Below are positions 45,495-58,435 of a stretch of DNA of 64,000 bases, in pieces. The notes under the pieces were generated by a model that was not told the DNA's origin, ran no database searches, and was given only the letters and a program-made list of their open reading frames with translations. Origin of the DNA: Podospora comata (Eukaryota > Ascomycota > Sordariomycetes > Sordariales > Podosporaceae). Both the position numbers and the translations under genes were made by a program. The stretch covers positions 4,526,001 through 4,590,000 of the forward strand of contig CP071497.1 of NCBI GenBank assembly GCA_017354895.1. Reading direction: 5' to 3'. The first letter of the stretch is position 1. The number at the start of each line of letters is the position of its first letter.

Positions 45495-48400
45495 TTTGCT
45501 GGTTTGGGAAGGCGAGGGGGAGGGGGAGGGTGAGGGGAAGAGATGGAAAAGAAAAAGGGGAGACGGGGTGGGTGGTGATGGATGAGACTGGGTGTTTATG
45601 TGTGTATTCAGTGCGGCATCCCAGTGTTATGGGCTTTAGAATACCAATGGCGGCCCGCGCCGAGCTCCAAGGTGAATACCTACGTATGCATGTCACGCCT
45701 TACCCCTGGAAGTAAGCTCTACACAACTATTGTCCCGTTGAAACTACGCCATCCTAATGAGGAAGGTTGATATGGCGCGATTGGCGCCAGGGAAAGGCAT
45801 CGAGGGGTTCAAGGGATTAACTGGGGTTGATGTGTTTATAAATGGCGCACTAGTTGCTGGCTGCAGCACGGCCTTTTCTTCACAATCAAGAGGTTGGTAT
45901 GAAATGGAGGGGAGTTGTGGTAGTAGCTAACCAATGATCGTGCCTGGCTTATCAACGTGCAGTTTTGGAGTTGCAGAATTCCAACCAGACACGCACCCCG
46001 TTTATAGATCCTGTTAGATTCACCTACTTAGGGATGAACCACTTGGCTTTATTCGTGTAAATAGGTAGTGAGTGCAGGGTAGGTAGGGAGAGGAAGTGTG
46101 ACAGGTCGGTCAGAGAATATGTGTTGCTGATGAATGCGGAGCCAATGAGGCGAGTTTTGATGTGGAAAAAACTAGACTTTTCGAGCAGAGTTACCTTCTC
46201 CAGCTGGTTGATGTCCCTCATGGTCATCATATATCTCTAAAGGGGGCTTTTTACCTGTTAACAGTTGTCCTGGCTTGATATGATCCAAGACGGGAAATCC
46301 GAAAGTTCTTCCGCGCAGTTTCAACAACCCATGTTGTGGGCCTTTTGCCACGATACGTGTCCCCGTCAGCAACATCAGAAGCCAGTCCTCGAATAGAGTT
46401 AATTTTAAGTGTCTTGGAAAGGGCTGTATATTCTGAAGGGTGAGGAGAATACACTGCACGGGTCGTGCTGGAGGGGCGGCGTTGCATATAGCATGTGGGT
46501 TTGCCACCAGTGGTGACTCGAGTAGGTACCTATCAAAAGGGGCTGAAGCCACGGCGCACACAGCGTTGAATCTCAGCTTGCCTCTGACATACCCATAGAC
46601 GAGACCATGACCCTGCGACCTGGCCCTGAGTTTCTTAACATCGCTATATGGGCCTCAAGGTAATCTCCGCCACATAAGATGCGATCTGCAAGTTTGCAGT
46701 ACCACAAGATATGCCCCTTTACAGCTCCGCTTGGAAAGGTGTCTTGCTCGCTAGTGGCGATAGCGAGTCACTACCAAGAGTCTCGACATTGACAGTCGAA
46801 CTGATCGGTTCACTCTAACCTGAACAGAGTTTCCTGGATTGTATTATTCATGAAGGACAGGTTGCTTATGGACTCCTATCAATTACACCAGAGTTGCAAG
46901 CACGTTAAAAGAAAGAGCACGTGAAATGATGGGAAGCCAGAGGTCTTGTTGGTATGGCATGACAGATGGACAATCCTGAGTGCTCTTTGATAGCAGGTCC
47001 ACTGTGAGCCAGCTGGGCTCGCATGATATCACTCCATGGCCTCATTGTCTCCGAGTACGCCAGCAAGCAACAAAAGACATGGTGATTTCGGCGGCGATGC
47101 CGTCATCAGTCGGCCCGTCCGCTTGCCCTGTCCGGAACCCATTCTAGCCAGGCTGGAGCAACCGTACACCGACTTGAAGACCTTGGACTACCGTCCTTGA
47201 TATTCTTCAATCAATCCCACACGCCATCTAAACACACAACCTGCCCCCAGAGCAGATTGATTGCCTTACGGCCGTCAACGGTAACGCCTCAACCGCCACT
47301 GGCGTCGCGCCACCCTGCAAGCCCAACCGTTCAGAGGCTGTTTGATGCAAATGACGTCTGTCCCCCCTGATGATCAAAACAGCATAACCGCCAAGCAGCG
47401 CAAACTGGCTCGCTCGATCTTCGTGAGACCGCGACCAACTGCCAATCACCCTAACGCCGGAGCTGACGGGGGCGGAGATTTTAACAGGTTTGGGTTAGGA
47501 CTGGACGGTAGGGCGACGGTGCGAAAAAACGCTGAAGCGGCTTGGTCTCGGAGAGGAGGATCGGGGTGTCTAGTACAACAGCTATTGCCGTGATGGCGAT
47601 GACGGAGCGGAGTGAGATGTGAACGGGGTGTGCCCCTCTTCGGTCCCGAGCAGGTGGAATGGGACAGTCATGAATGATGTGATTCTGGCGGTTAGAATTT
47701 CTCCCGGCAAAGACGAACAGAGTGTGGAAGGGAATTTGCGAGTCATAAACAGAGCACGATTCGGAGGCGAAGGAGGAGGAAATAACCGACCGAGCCTTCA
47801 GTCGGGGTGGACAAGATCTGGCGGCTGCAAAGTGGTGCCAGAAGAGATGTCGTTCATGTCGGACATTTTCCATTTACGCGCGTGTGCTTGGAGCTGGGGG
47901 TGGTCCTTGTCAGTCGGGGGACAACCCCTGTGCGTCAAAAGTCCCGTCTTGTTACCCCCCCGGCATACGTACCGTTGTCAAATTGGGAAGGATGCAGGTC
48001 GTGTAACAGTGGACAGTGGGTGTCAGCAAGTGCCGTCTGAAGCCGGTGCCGGGGGAGACATCTCGCGCCCGGGCTTGCCTGCGGTGCCGCGCCTGTCTCT
48101 GATGCAAAGTCTGTGGAGGTCTCTTGTGGGATCAAAACAGTGATCGGAGGGCTTGCGTAGTCAAGATGCTGCTTCCAAGACAGGGGCTGTGGTTCATCCA
48201 AGCATGCAGATACCCAAACGCCAACGCCACGAGGCCACTCACTCCCTAGAACCGATTTGCGACAACTGCGTCACCTCTCGGCCGAAGCGTAGATATTTCT
48301 CATGGCTGTCTTGGGACCAGAAGCTGACACCCCGCGTGAGGTCTCAGGCTGGGACCAAAATGTCTTGCAGGTCGGATGTCGGAGCGGCAGACTCCGATAA

Positions 48401-48904
48401 ACTACCCTCCCCCTCAGACATGAAGCCCTCACATGTCAAGCTTGCGTGGCTGGCAAGCCACATCGTCCCAGATTATGCGAGGAGCCACCAGCAGGGGCGG
48501 TGACGGCATGAGACGGTTTAGCTCGCAGGCCAGTCCCAGGAGAGGGCGATGATCCGTCAGCGATGTTCCTAGCCTCTTGATGTGTTGCGGACGGACGGAG
48601 AAGCGACAACGACAACTCGACACGAGTGAAGAGGCGTCAAACTCGGCAAGCAGCTGGAGTCTAGACTCCATCATCACAAGTTCCTGAGGTGCGCATGTTA
48701 GTATGCGGTCGACTGAGATTTCACGCCACGCCACTGGTCGGCTGTCCCGTTGGCGCCCACTAGCGCTCAGCTGAGTACCATGGTTGGCGGGTCTGGCCAC
48801 AGCAATACAGGCGGTGCCAGAGAGCCGCGCCCTTTGGAACGAGACACCAGGTCTCTCTGCCTTGTCTCCGAACGGGTACCCAAATGTCTTGGCACGCCCC
48901 GTCA

Positions 48905-48937
48905 GGGGGGGGGGGAGGGGGGGGGTGTTGTTGTTGT
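48905..48937 (+). repeat. G-tract followed by TTG repeat
   Basis: Eleven G, one A, nine G (48905-48925), then about four TTG units and a TATATAT at 48940-48946. It lies 120-160 bases upstream of the reductase ATG and could form a G-quadruplex in its promoter. Confidence 0.85.
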
Positions 48938-49040
48938 TGTATATATGCCGCCGACAGACACCCTCGTTGTCTGGTCTGATACCTCCCAGATCCTTCCATC
49001 TATCAGCCATCATTCCAACAAATACCAACCAACTCACCAA

Positions 49041-49062
49041 CACACACACACACACACACACA
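49041..49062 (+). repeat. (CA)11 microsatellite directly before a start codon
   Basis: An uninterrupted CA tract ends two bases before the ATG at 49065, so it must lie in the 5' UTR of the reductase gene. Confidence 0.95.
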
Positions 49063-49064
49063 AT

Positions 49065-50183
49065 ATGGTTTCGCCAAAAGATTTGGTATTGATAACAGGG
49101 GCCACGGGCCATGTAGGGTCGTGGACTCTGGTGCAACTGCTTCGAGAGGGATACCGGGTCCGGGCCGCCGTTCGATCCCATGCCAAAGCTGCTGCTGTTC
49201 TTGCAAGACCACAAATACAGGCACTCAACCCAGGACACCGACTCTCCTTCATCATTGTGCCCGATATCACGGTCCCCGGTGCTTACGACAACGCTGTCGA
49301 GGGCGCAACACACATCATCCACATTGCTTCGCCACTGGCCTCAGGTGGTAACGGCGTACCGCTCAGTCAACACGATGCGCATTTCATCCAGCCAGCTGTG
49401 CGTGGTACCATCAGCCTCCTGGAAGCAGCCAACCTCGGTGGGACGGTCCGTCGTGTCGTGATCACCAGCTCCTTCATTGCCTTGGTTCCCATGGACGAGC
49501 TGACGGGCAGACGGAAGCGAGACCCTTCCAAGCCTGTGTCTCCCAATGACCGCATCCCGTTTGCCCCTGGACCGTACGAATCTGAGTTTGCGGCCTATGC
49601 GGCATCCAAGGTTGCAGCGCTGCACCATGCCGAGGCGTGGATGGAGCGTGAGAGGCCACCGTTCGATGTCGTGCACCTTCACCCAGGCTTCGTGCTGGGG
49701 CGCAACGACACGGCTACCACAGCAGGACAAGCCATGCAGGGCACCAACTCGGTGGTACTGGCGCTGCTGCTGGGCAAGCGGTTTGGGCCGTATGCGGGCG
49801 CAACAGTGCATGCCTCTGATGTGGCTCGGGCGCACGTGTCGGCACTGGACCCGACGGTTCTCGGAAACCAGAGCTACATTCTCAGTCAGTCGGCGCGGTG
49901 GAACGATGCCATCGCCATCGCCAAGCGGGAGTTTCCCGAGGCCATCAAGACAAAGCTGCTGGTGACGGGTGGCAGCGTCAAGACAACGCCTCTTCCCATC
50001 GACGCAAGTCTAACCGAGGAGACGTTCGGCTTCAAGTTCGCCAGCTACGAGGACCAGGTGATCAATGTTGTTGAGCACTTCTTGGAGCTGCGGTTGCGCA
50101 AGAAGACAGGGGTCCAGATGGTGTCTTCCAGCGCACCAAAGAAGCAACGGGTGGTGGTCAATGTCAGCGCCATCGCTTGCTGA
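49065..50183 (+). CDS. DFR-like NAD(P)-dependent aldehyde/ketone reductase (extended SDR)
   Basis: An intronless 372-residue frame from MVSPKDLVLITGATGHVGSW. The TGATGHVG glycine motif (residues 10-17) binds the cofactor, and YAASKVAALHHAEAWM contains the catalytic Tyr-xxx-Lys pair. FDVVHLHPGFVLGRN and VHASDVARAHVSAL are typical of the dihydroflavonol-reductase / Gre2 / cinnamoyl-CoA reductase group of extended SDRs. These reduce aldehydes or ketones, methylglyoxal among them, with NADPH in the cytosol; the substrate here is unknown. The open frame continues 105 codons upstream across the TTG and CA repeats, which is not credible as protein, so the ATG at 49065 is taken. The CA tract immediately before it is the notable feature of the leader. 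Confidence 0.87.
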   Translation: MVSPKDLVLITGATGHVGSWTLVQLLREGYRVRAAVRSHAKAAAVLARPQIQALNPGHRLSFIIVPDITVPGAYDNAVEGATHIIHIASPLASGGNGVPLSQHDAHFIQPAVRGTISLLEAANLGGTVRRVVITSSFIALVPMDELTGRRKRDPSKPVSPNDRIPFAPGPYESEFAAYAASKVAALHHAEAWMERERPPFDVVHLHPGFVLGRNDTATTAGQAMQGTNSVVLALLLGKRFGPYAGATVHASDVARAHVSALDPTVLGNQSYILSQSARWNDAIAIAKREFPEAIKTKLLVTGGSVKTTPLPIDASLTEETFGFKFASYEDQVINVVEHFLELRLRKKTGVQMVSSSAPKKQRVVVNVSAIAC

Positions 50184-50794
50184 TGCGTGGTGGCAGTTTT
50201 CTGGGTTTCTTTCTGTACATGTATTTCTTGGGCGCAACAGGCGGCATTGGGGAAAAACGATCATCTTGGCGTTCGGGATGAATGAGACATGACTGTAATG
50301 AGTCGGAATGGCCGTAGACAGCGAGAGCCGAGCAATCATCAAGCGACGGAGAACGACGGAGGACGATGGAGGACAAGGAGCGTGGAAAAGAAGATACTAG
50401 ATACCCAGCTCAATAGGATAACATAGAACACGAGACAACCTCGATTAAATTGCATACAAATAAATAATGATTTGCTTCACTGAATATGACAGTGATGATG
50501 ATGATGATTGTGGAGGTCGGGACAAGCTTTCCGGTGCCCGCTCGGTGGGGCTCAGCAGGCATCAGTGAGCTGATAAGATAAGGAGCCCAGACAAACACAG
50601 TGCGCGCCACACTCCCCAGCAGGGAACAGCGAACCGCGCCAAAAGTTCTGACGCCACAGGCCACTTGCCTCCTCGGTCCTCCATGCTCCAGCGCGCAACG
50701 AACACCGACTACAACACAAGACAAGAATTGTTGGGCTTCCTTTCCTTTTTTTTTAAACGTTTTTTTAAACCTCCTCATCCAAGATAACGGCAAG
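50184..50794. other. Intergenic region between the reductase and TFIP11 genes
   Basis: No gene is seen. T-runs precede the TFIP11 ATG at 50795 (about 50745-50768). Confidence 0.5.
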
Positions 50795-53653
50795 ATGCCC
50801 TTTGATCCAACAACATTCACAAAGGCCACGGCCGCCGATTATTCCTCCTCAGAGTCCGACGCTGAAGATGATGAATATTTGATACCCTCGACCAACCCCC
50901 ACGACGATGAATTCGCCGATCACAACCCCCGAAAACGAAGGCGCACCGGCCGCGATGCAAAAGAGAGCGCCGCCCTTGGAATTTTCGGATCCGAAAGCGA
51001 AGATGAAGGGCCCAGTCGAAAATGGAAACACAAGCCATTGCGCAACAAGGGCGTTAGCTTCGTATCGTCGAGCAACGTGAAGCCCGGCCCGGTTGACGAC
51101 GAAGACGATGATGAGGACAAGGAAGACGATAAGGATGATGAGTATGCCGAGTGGGATGACGATGGAAAACCTACCATGATGACCTCGACTGCCACCGCCG
51201 CCGACGGAGACGAAGACGAAGACGATGAAGACGAGGACATGGGAGGCTTCGGCCTGGGCTTTGGTGGTGGTGGTGAGGCCGCTGCCGCTGCCCAAGGTCT
51301 CGGGTGGACCACACCAACGCAACAACAGAAGCCTCTAAAAAGCGCCGTCTTGAAGCCGATGCCATTCGTCAAGTCAAAAGTAGATCCTAGCAACCCTCTG
51401 GGAACTGGGTTTGTGCCAATGTCGGCGAGAGGTCCAACTCTTCTAAACCGTGACGACGATGAACCAGCGAAACCACGCGTACCTGCGGCGAGCGCGTTCA
51501 CAAAGGGCAAAGGTGGGAAGATCAAGACCAATACCAATTCTTTCGCGGCGAGAATGATGGCCAAGATGGGCTATCAGGAAGGAAAAGGTCTTGGAAAGGA
51601 GGGCCAGGGTCGAAACATTGTCATCGAGGCCAACCTGCGCCCACAAGGCGCCGGTCTCGGTGCTGTCAAGGAAAAGACTGAACAGGAAAGGCAAGAAGAG
51701 AAACGACAAGCACGTCTCAGGGGCGAGGAGGTTATTGACTCGGAAGAGGAGGAAAAGAAAAAGAAGGCCGCGCGCAGGAAGAAGGCTCTGTCTGGTGGAC
51801 TGGGCAGTGGTATAGGTAGTGGCGCAAGTACGCCCAAACGCCAGAAGCCAAAGTACCTGACAATGGATGAGATCAAGAAGGCCGCCCCCGGCCTCAATAT
51901 TCCCGACGCGTTTACCCCTATCTTAGATCTGACAGGTCCCGGCAAAAAGATGCTGACCACCTCTTCAGGCTTGATGACCCCCACTGGTGGTACTGCGCCT
52001 GTTGAGTCTGCTGAAACGGCCGAATCCCGGAAGCTCGTCCGCCGTGCCCAAAACGACTTCATGGCTATTCTTGAGGAATGGCAGAGCTTACAAGAGCGCA
52101 AGGCATACATTGAGCTGCAGTTGAAACAAGAAAGGCAAGAGATGGAAGAGCTGGCCACAACGTTGCAAGGCAATCAATCACTCACCAGTGCCTGCGCTGC
52201 AGCGTGCAACCCAACCGAGAGCGGCGAGATTGACCGCAAGGCTGATCTCAACTATCGACTGGGTCGCATCATTTCAGGGCTCAGTGATACTTACTCGTCT
52301 CTGTCCGACAAGATGATACCTCAGATCAAGGAAGAGCTCACATCCCTCGTCGTCGCTGCCATCCACCCAGCCTTCAATCAATACCGCCAGCTCTGGGAGC
52401 CTCTCGAGGAACCTAAACCAAGCTTCGTCGACGGTCTCAAGTCTATCCGAGGCTTGCTCGGTCTCGACCAACAAACCAAAAAGACATACCGCCGACCGAC
52501 CGCCAACCCCTATGAAACAATGATGTACGAGTTGTGGTACCGAACCGTCACCAGCGCAGTCCGCGAATGGAACGTCCGGGAACCAGACCAGCTCATTGCT
52601 GTGCTAGAAGCTTGGGATGACCTCCTGCCTGGCTTTGTCCGCACTCAGCTTCTACAAGATATCATTCGCAAGCTGGAGGAGGCTGTTCAGAAGTGGCAAC
52701 CAAAACGACACAGCGAGCACCTCCCTCACACTTGGATCTTTCCCTGGCTGCCGTATTTGCCTTCGGTCCATCTCGACCCAAGAAGCTCGTCTGGTCTGGT
52801 GGCAGATGTCAAGCGCAAGTTCAGACAGCTCATTGACTCGTGGGAGTTCAAGAGGGGTGTCATTCCCGGCTTGAAACCCTGGAAACAAGTGCTGCGTGGA
52901 AGCAGTAGTAAGAGCGACCAGTGGGGGCCGCTGGTGATGAACCACCTTTTGCCTGGTTTGGCGAGGTATCTTGGGAAGAGCTTCAAGGTTGATCCGCGAG
53001 ACCAAGAGCCGTACATGAAGGTGTTGGATAGGGTGTTTGAGTGGTTGGAGTTTGTGAGTCCGACCATGATTGGGGAGGTGCTGGTGGCGGAGGTGTTCCC
53101 CATGTGGCATGAGGCGCTTTACCAATGGCTTTTGCTGGAAGATGCCAACTATGATGAAATTGGTCAGTGGTTTGAGTGGTGGCAGGGGGAGGTTTTCCCC
53201 GAGGACATTAGAGTGTTGCCATCCATCACGGCGGAGTTTGAGAAGGGTACTGGTCTCATTGAGAAAGCGCTTGATTTGGGCGATAGGGCGAAGGATGAGC
53301 TTAAGCCACCAGAGAAGGGCCCTGCTCTCAGGAGTGAAAGGCGGGATAGGGAGCATAAGACAAGGAAACCTGAACCACTGGTGGAAACGCCTGTTGGGGA
53401 GCCGCCAAGGGAGATTTCGTTCAGACAGGTCATGGAGGAGTGGTGCCAGGAGAATGATTTGCAGTTTATGCCTGAGAAAAACGTTCATGCCGAAGGGCCG
53501 ATGTACAAGATCTCTGGCAATGATGCCAAGAAGAGTGTTTTGGTGTGGTTTAAGGGGAACACGATGTCGGTGAAGACAAAGACGCATGGGACGGTGGAGG
53601 TCAGGAGGGAGAATGAGGATGAGTACGGGGTGTTGTTGGATTTGGTGGTGTAG
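50795..53653 (+). CDS. Spliceosome disassembly factor TFIP11/Ntr1 (Spp382) homologue, G-patch protein
   Basis: An intronless 952-residue frame starting MPFDPTTFTKATAADYSSSE. The N-terminus is acidic and holds a TIP_N-like segment plus the basic HNPRKRRRTG, a probable nuclear signal. The G-patch lies at about residues 250-290 (ARMMAKMGYQEGKGLGKEGQ ... PQGAGLGAVKE). A coiled coil follows (EERKAYIELQLKQERQEMEE-like), then the long GCFC/TFIP11 helical domain: LPGFVRTQLLQDIIRKLEEA, HTWIFPWLPYLPSVHLDPRS, FEWLEFVSPTMIGEVLVAEV, FPMWHEALYQWLLLEDANYD. The G-patch activates the DEAH helicase Prp43 for intron-lariat spliceosome disassembly. One copy is expected per genome. The frame is open 65 codons upstream from a non-ATG, which I disregard. 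Confidence 0.93.
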   Translation: MPFDPTTFTKATAADYSSSESDAEDDEYLIPSTNPHDDEFADHNPRKRRRTGRDAKESAALGIFGSESEDEGPSRKWKHKPLRNKGVSFVSSSNVKPGPVDDEDDDEDKEDDKDDEYAEWDDDGKPTMMTSTATAADGDEDEDDEDEDMGGFGLGFGGGGEAAAAAQGLGWTTPTQQQKPLKSAVLKPMPFVKSKVDPSNPLGTGFVPMSARGPTLLNRDDDEPAKPRVPAASAFTKGKGGKIKTNTNSFAARMMAKMGYQEGKGLGKEGQGRNIVIEANLRPQGAGLGAVKEKTEQERQEEKRQARLRGEEVIDSEEEEKKKKAARRKKALSGGLGSGIGSGASTPKRQKPKYLTMDEIKKAAPGLNIPDAFTPILDLTGPGKKMLTTSSGLMTPTGGTAPVESAETAESRKLVRRAQNDFMAILEEWQSLQERKAYIELQLKQERQEMEELATTLQGNQSLTSACAAACNPTESGEIDRKADLNYRLGRIISGLSDTYSSLSDKMIPQIKEELTSLVVAAIHPAFNQYRQLWEPLEEPKPSFVDGLKSIRGLLGLDQQTKKTYRRPTANPYETMMYELWYRTVTSAVREWNVREPDQLIAVLEAWDDLLPGFVRTQLLQDIIRKLEEAVQKWQPKRHSEHLPHTWIFPWLPYLPSVHLDPRSSSGLVADVKRKFRQLIDSWEFKRGVIPGLKPWKQVLRGSSSKSDQWGPLVMNHLLPGLARYLGKSFKVDPRDQEPYMKVLDRVFEWLEFVSPTMIGEVLVAEVFPMWHEALYQWLLLEDANYDEIGQWFEWWQGEVFPEDIRVLPSITAEFEKGTGLIEKALDLGDRAKDELKPPEKGPALRSERRDREHKTRKPEPLVETPVGEPPREISFRQVMEEWCQENDLQFMPEKNVHAEGPMYKISGNDAKKSVLVWFKGNTMSVKTKTHGTVEVRRENEDEYGVLLDLVV

Positions 53654-55847
53654 TTGAAGTTGCATGTAAATGATACCAGTCACGATTCAGTTGTCGGGTC
53701 GGATGCTACCGAAAGACACAGGAAAGACAGAACGGGCAGCCGCCTTGGAGATCCATATCATTGGAGGGACTTTTCTGGAAGGTGATACGGTATTCGCGTG
53801 TTGTCATTGGTTGTGATACTGACGAATGTTCTGACATGAGTGTCTCACACGAGGTAGACTGAGACCGCATCTCGCTGTTCAGGTACGAAGAGAACTACGC
53901 CTCACCTTCACCCTCACCGATATCTTCGCTACCACGAGCAATCGTCCACGTCGCAAACTTTCTCGTATCTCTTGCTTCGATTTATTACAGCATGCCGTGA
54001 CACAGCCAAACGGGCCGAGCGTTGAATAGTTCTCTTCGTTCCGGATACTTGCCTTCGTATGGCATTTCACAGGATGCCCGAGTCTTATAGTTGAGGTCGA
54101 TCTCTTGCAGCTCGCCTATCATGCCAAACATTTCGCCTATCCCACCGAGAGATTTTACCCGCTGTACAAGTCCCAACCGGGCCATGTCACCTATCCGTCC
54201 CACGTGGTCTTCTCCCGCTCCCCTTACCCGCCCGTGGAAACCGGCAAGGAAGGTCGCATGCGGTTGTAGGAACTGTTGCGATTTCTATTCTTATCGCGGC
54301 GGCATCCGGCACCTTTCTGAACGGGATATATTGCCCGGCTTGATATTAATCGACGTCTGTGGCCTCGTGACGCGTCGCGTGGAAGCGTGGGATAGTGCCG
54401 CGGCGGCAGGGGAGAGATAAGACTTCGTTTGAGTTTCGCTTGGGGCCGTCATTTGCCTGGGACTTGGAGGCGTCAACCTACACGGCCACCAACCAGCCCA
54501 GATGTCATCATGACTCTTATCACTTCACTGTCCAACTTTGTCGAACCCCCCTCCCCCCTTTCGCAAAAGATTTCATTTCTCACAAAGATAAGCGATATAA
54601 CTCGCCCACCATTCTTCCCAAGTCATATGCGAACCTTCGCCATGAATCCAAGCAACTAAGCCCTGGAACCAGAAGGATTCTTCCTCACGTTGGCGTATGC
54701 TGACAACAATACTACCGTATCTGCCACCGCGCTGTGACGTGACACTCGACAAGCCAACAGCAATGGCAACTCGATATTGCATTTCATCTGTGGGGATATT
54801 AACAGACACACGGTTAATATCCACAAGCTCGCTCTTCCCGGTCATCAGCAAAGCCGGGCATGTTCCGACTGGTCTTGAGGCGAATGAATTAGTCAACGAC
54901 TCTTCCTACCCGGATGCTGGGATGTGATCTGCCGGGTTTGGGTGATTTACGGGCCATCTGATCTCACTTGTTCCCAGGATTGGAGGGTGAGGGAGCGTGG
55001 GATTTTTTATTGGGTTCACTACCTTTTTTCTTGGACTCAGGCAATCGTCTGCCTGCCGGAAGGTTGTACATTGAGAGGGAAGATAGCCCTCTACAATGGG
55101 TTTGCTATCAGACGGACAATGTTGACTCGAGCATCCTACGCCGGGAAATAAAGATGATTTCTATTGACCTAGAACATAAGCATTTAAGGAGAAGACGTCC
55201 AACCTAACGTAATGGCCAAGCCACTGCCGCCCACTCTGCACCGGAGTTCTTCCATGCACATGAAGAGTAATCCAAGGGTCTAACACGACTGGTTCGTGCG
55301 ACGTTTCTCGCACACCGACCTGTGGCTTGTATCAAGGCTGCATGGGCCAACCTTACCACCCATCATTCAGCATGTCGGGGATTTTTCACGTGCTTCCATG
55401 GCCACCCCCCAAAGTGTCACGACCTCCTTCCTGTTCGTCTTGCAGCTCTTATCTTCAAACATCCACATTTGCTTGCAAGATACCGACTCTATGTCGTACT
55501 CAAGCAGGAATTATGTGAGCTTGCGTCTGAAAGGGAAGTTGAGGAGAACGAAAAGGAAGAGGGTGTGCAGTGGCTGCTACTGCAGGGTGGTTAGATACCT
55601 TACTGTCTCGGCAAGGCAGACCGGACAAGAAGAAGCAAGAGAGATACGTGATGCTAAACGATGATGGTGGGAAGACTGATGGTTGATCTCATTTGCTTTA
55701 GGCCAGCGAGCTTGGGAGTGCATACCGACACCGCTGCGAAATAAGGAGCTTTGCAAGTATAAAAGCCCCTGATTTCTCACTCATTCTTTGTGTTTTGAAG
55801 TCATCAACATCATCTTGCGCAGCTACTTGCGATACAAATCTTACAAC
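53654..55847. other. Long intergenic region, no confident gene
   Basis: About 2.2 kb with only short frames. A frame at 55399-55664 (MATPQSVTTSFLFVLQLLSS) has a signal-like start but no support beyond that. The right end is the subtilase promoter. Confidence 0.45.
55758..55764 (+). promoter_or_regulatory. TATA box of the subtilase gene
   Basis: TATAAAA sits 84 bases before the ATG at 55848, at a suitable distance for a short leader. Confidence 0.6.
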
Positions 55848-57337
<1,490 letters not shown>

Positions 57338-57439
57338 GTTGAGGGAGATTGTTTGGACAGTATGTGGTAGAGTGGTTTGATAGACAGATTTCTTTTACGC
57401 ATGGCTTTTTTCTGGTCTAGATATCTGTCATGCACTGAC

Positions 57440-58435
57440 TCACAAATCCAACGCAACAACCCCCTCATTCACCAGCGTAAAGTCAGGCAAAAACTCTCCC
57501 CCATTCGTCACATAAAGCGTCGTCCTCTCCTTTGCACTCCCCCTCCCAAAAGCACACGCGGTTGGGTTCAACAGTTTCGTCGCATTCTTCACAACCCCCT
57601 GCGACCCCTCTGGGAGCGTAACACCAACAGCATAGTCGGGATGAGAAGCAATCCAAACCTTCCCACTACCACCATGTCCCAAATCAAGCGCGATATCATC
57701 ATACACCACATCAGCCCCCGCATCAGAAGCACTAGACAGAACCTCAATGGCCCCAACTTGCTCGCCGTTCCAGCCGATCTTGACTCTGCCCAAATACCCC
57801 TGAGCGGAGTTGGTAAAGTAGAGGTATTGCCCCTGGGCTTTAAGACCGTTAATTCCCAAATGAGCAGTGGCAGTAGGTGTGAGAAGAGGTGACGAAAACG
57901 CCACGCTGTGGGCACCTGTCAAAAGGTTAACTTTCCACACTGCTCCCAAGGCAGAGTCCGCAGCGAGCAACAAGGTGGGATTGGTAGGGTGGCGAGCAAT
58001 TCCATTAAAGATAGTCGTGTTGGCGACTTGAGTGATGAACTTGACGCGTTGACTGGGAGCTTTGTTGAAGTTGACTGTCCAGACTGCCAGTGTTCCAGCG
58101 ATGGCACGGGTAGCGAAGAGGTCCCAATCTGCGACGATGATAGCAAAGACGTCCGGGGCGATCTCGGCTATCCCCGAGATGCCGGTTGCGTTGTTGGGGT
58201 TGGCGAAGCTGTGGATGATGTCGGCTGCGGGGTTGGGGATGAGGGGGTTGATGGAGTATAAATGGGGCACGCTCATGGAGGTGAGGAGGAGGCGGGAGTT
58301 GGAGCGGACGGCGATGTTTTCGATAAAGTGGTTGGGGGGGAAGGTGTAGATGTTGCGGATGGGGGGGTTGGGGGGTGGTGTTTGGGTGAGGGCTGAGGAT
58401 GCCCAGAGGGCGAGGGTGGCGAGGAGGAGTTTCAT
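57440..58435 (-). CDS. Secreted SMP-30-like six-bladed beta-propeller protein
   Basis: An intronless 331-residue frame. Signal peptide MKLLLATLALWASSALTQ, then FIENIAVRSNSRLLLTSMSV, DVFAIIVADWDLFATRAIAG, TIFNGIARHPTNPTLLLAAD, HLGINGLKAQGQYLYFTNSA, VVYDDIALDLGHGGSGKVWI and LLNPTACAFGRGSAKERTTL. The repeated strand pattern and NG/D positions match the fungal SMP-30/gluconolactonase/strictosidine synthase-like propellers, often of unknown substrate. Calcium-dependent lactonase activity is possible but unproven. It converges with the subtilase gene, leaving ~100 bases between the stops. Coding composition is C-rich at the start and G-rich at the end. Confidence 0.83.
   Translation of the reverse strand: MKLLLATLALWASSALTQTPPPNPPIRNIYTFPPNHFIENIAVRSNSRLLLTSMSVPHLYSINPLIPNPAADIIHSFANPNNATGISGIAEIAPDVFAIIVADWDLFATRAIAGTLAVWTVNFNKAPSQRVKFITQVANTTIFNGIARHPTNPTLLLAADSALGAVWKVNLLTGAHSVAFSSPLLTPTATAHLGINGLKAQGQYLYFTNSAQGYLGRVKIGWNGEQVGAIEVLSSASDAGADVVYDDIALDLGHGGSGKVWIASHPDYAVGVTLPEGSQGVVKNATKLLNPTACAFGRGSAKERTTLYVTNGGEFLPDFTLVNEGVVALDL

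Larger units (their letters stand above)
45495..49064. other. Gene-poor 3.5-kb region
   Basis: No convincing gene on either strand. Frames of 60-174 codons occur, but they lack domains, start context and splice partners. The left end is G/A-rich (GGGGGAGGGGGAGGG at about 45508-45540). The right end holds the promoter and leader of the reductase at 49065. Confidence 0.5.

Noticed and set aside
48750-49064. N-terminal extension of the reductase
   Set aside because: It would translate the G-tract, TTG repeat and CA repeat; the ATG at 49065 directly precedes the cofactor motif.
45495-49064. Several 60-174 codon frames as genes
   Set aside because: No domains, splice partners or start context; overlapping frames on both strands suggest chance opening in GC-rich DNA.
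50600-50794. N-terminal extension of TFIP11
   Set aside because: Starts at a non-ATG codon and covers a T-rich leader; MPFDPTTF at 50795 is the family-like start.
52652-53683. 343-codon minus-strand open frame opposite the TFIP11 gene
   Set aside because: Antisense to a conserved domain; composition (Arg, His, Leu, Pro) is typical of shadow frames.
55399-55664. Small secreted protein candidate (MATPQSVTTSFLFVLQLL...)
   Set aside because: Only a signal-like start; the tail is basic and featureless, with no homologous pattern or splice partner.
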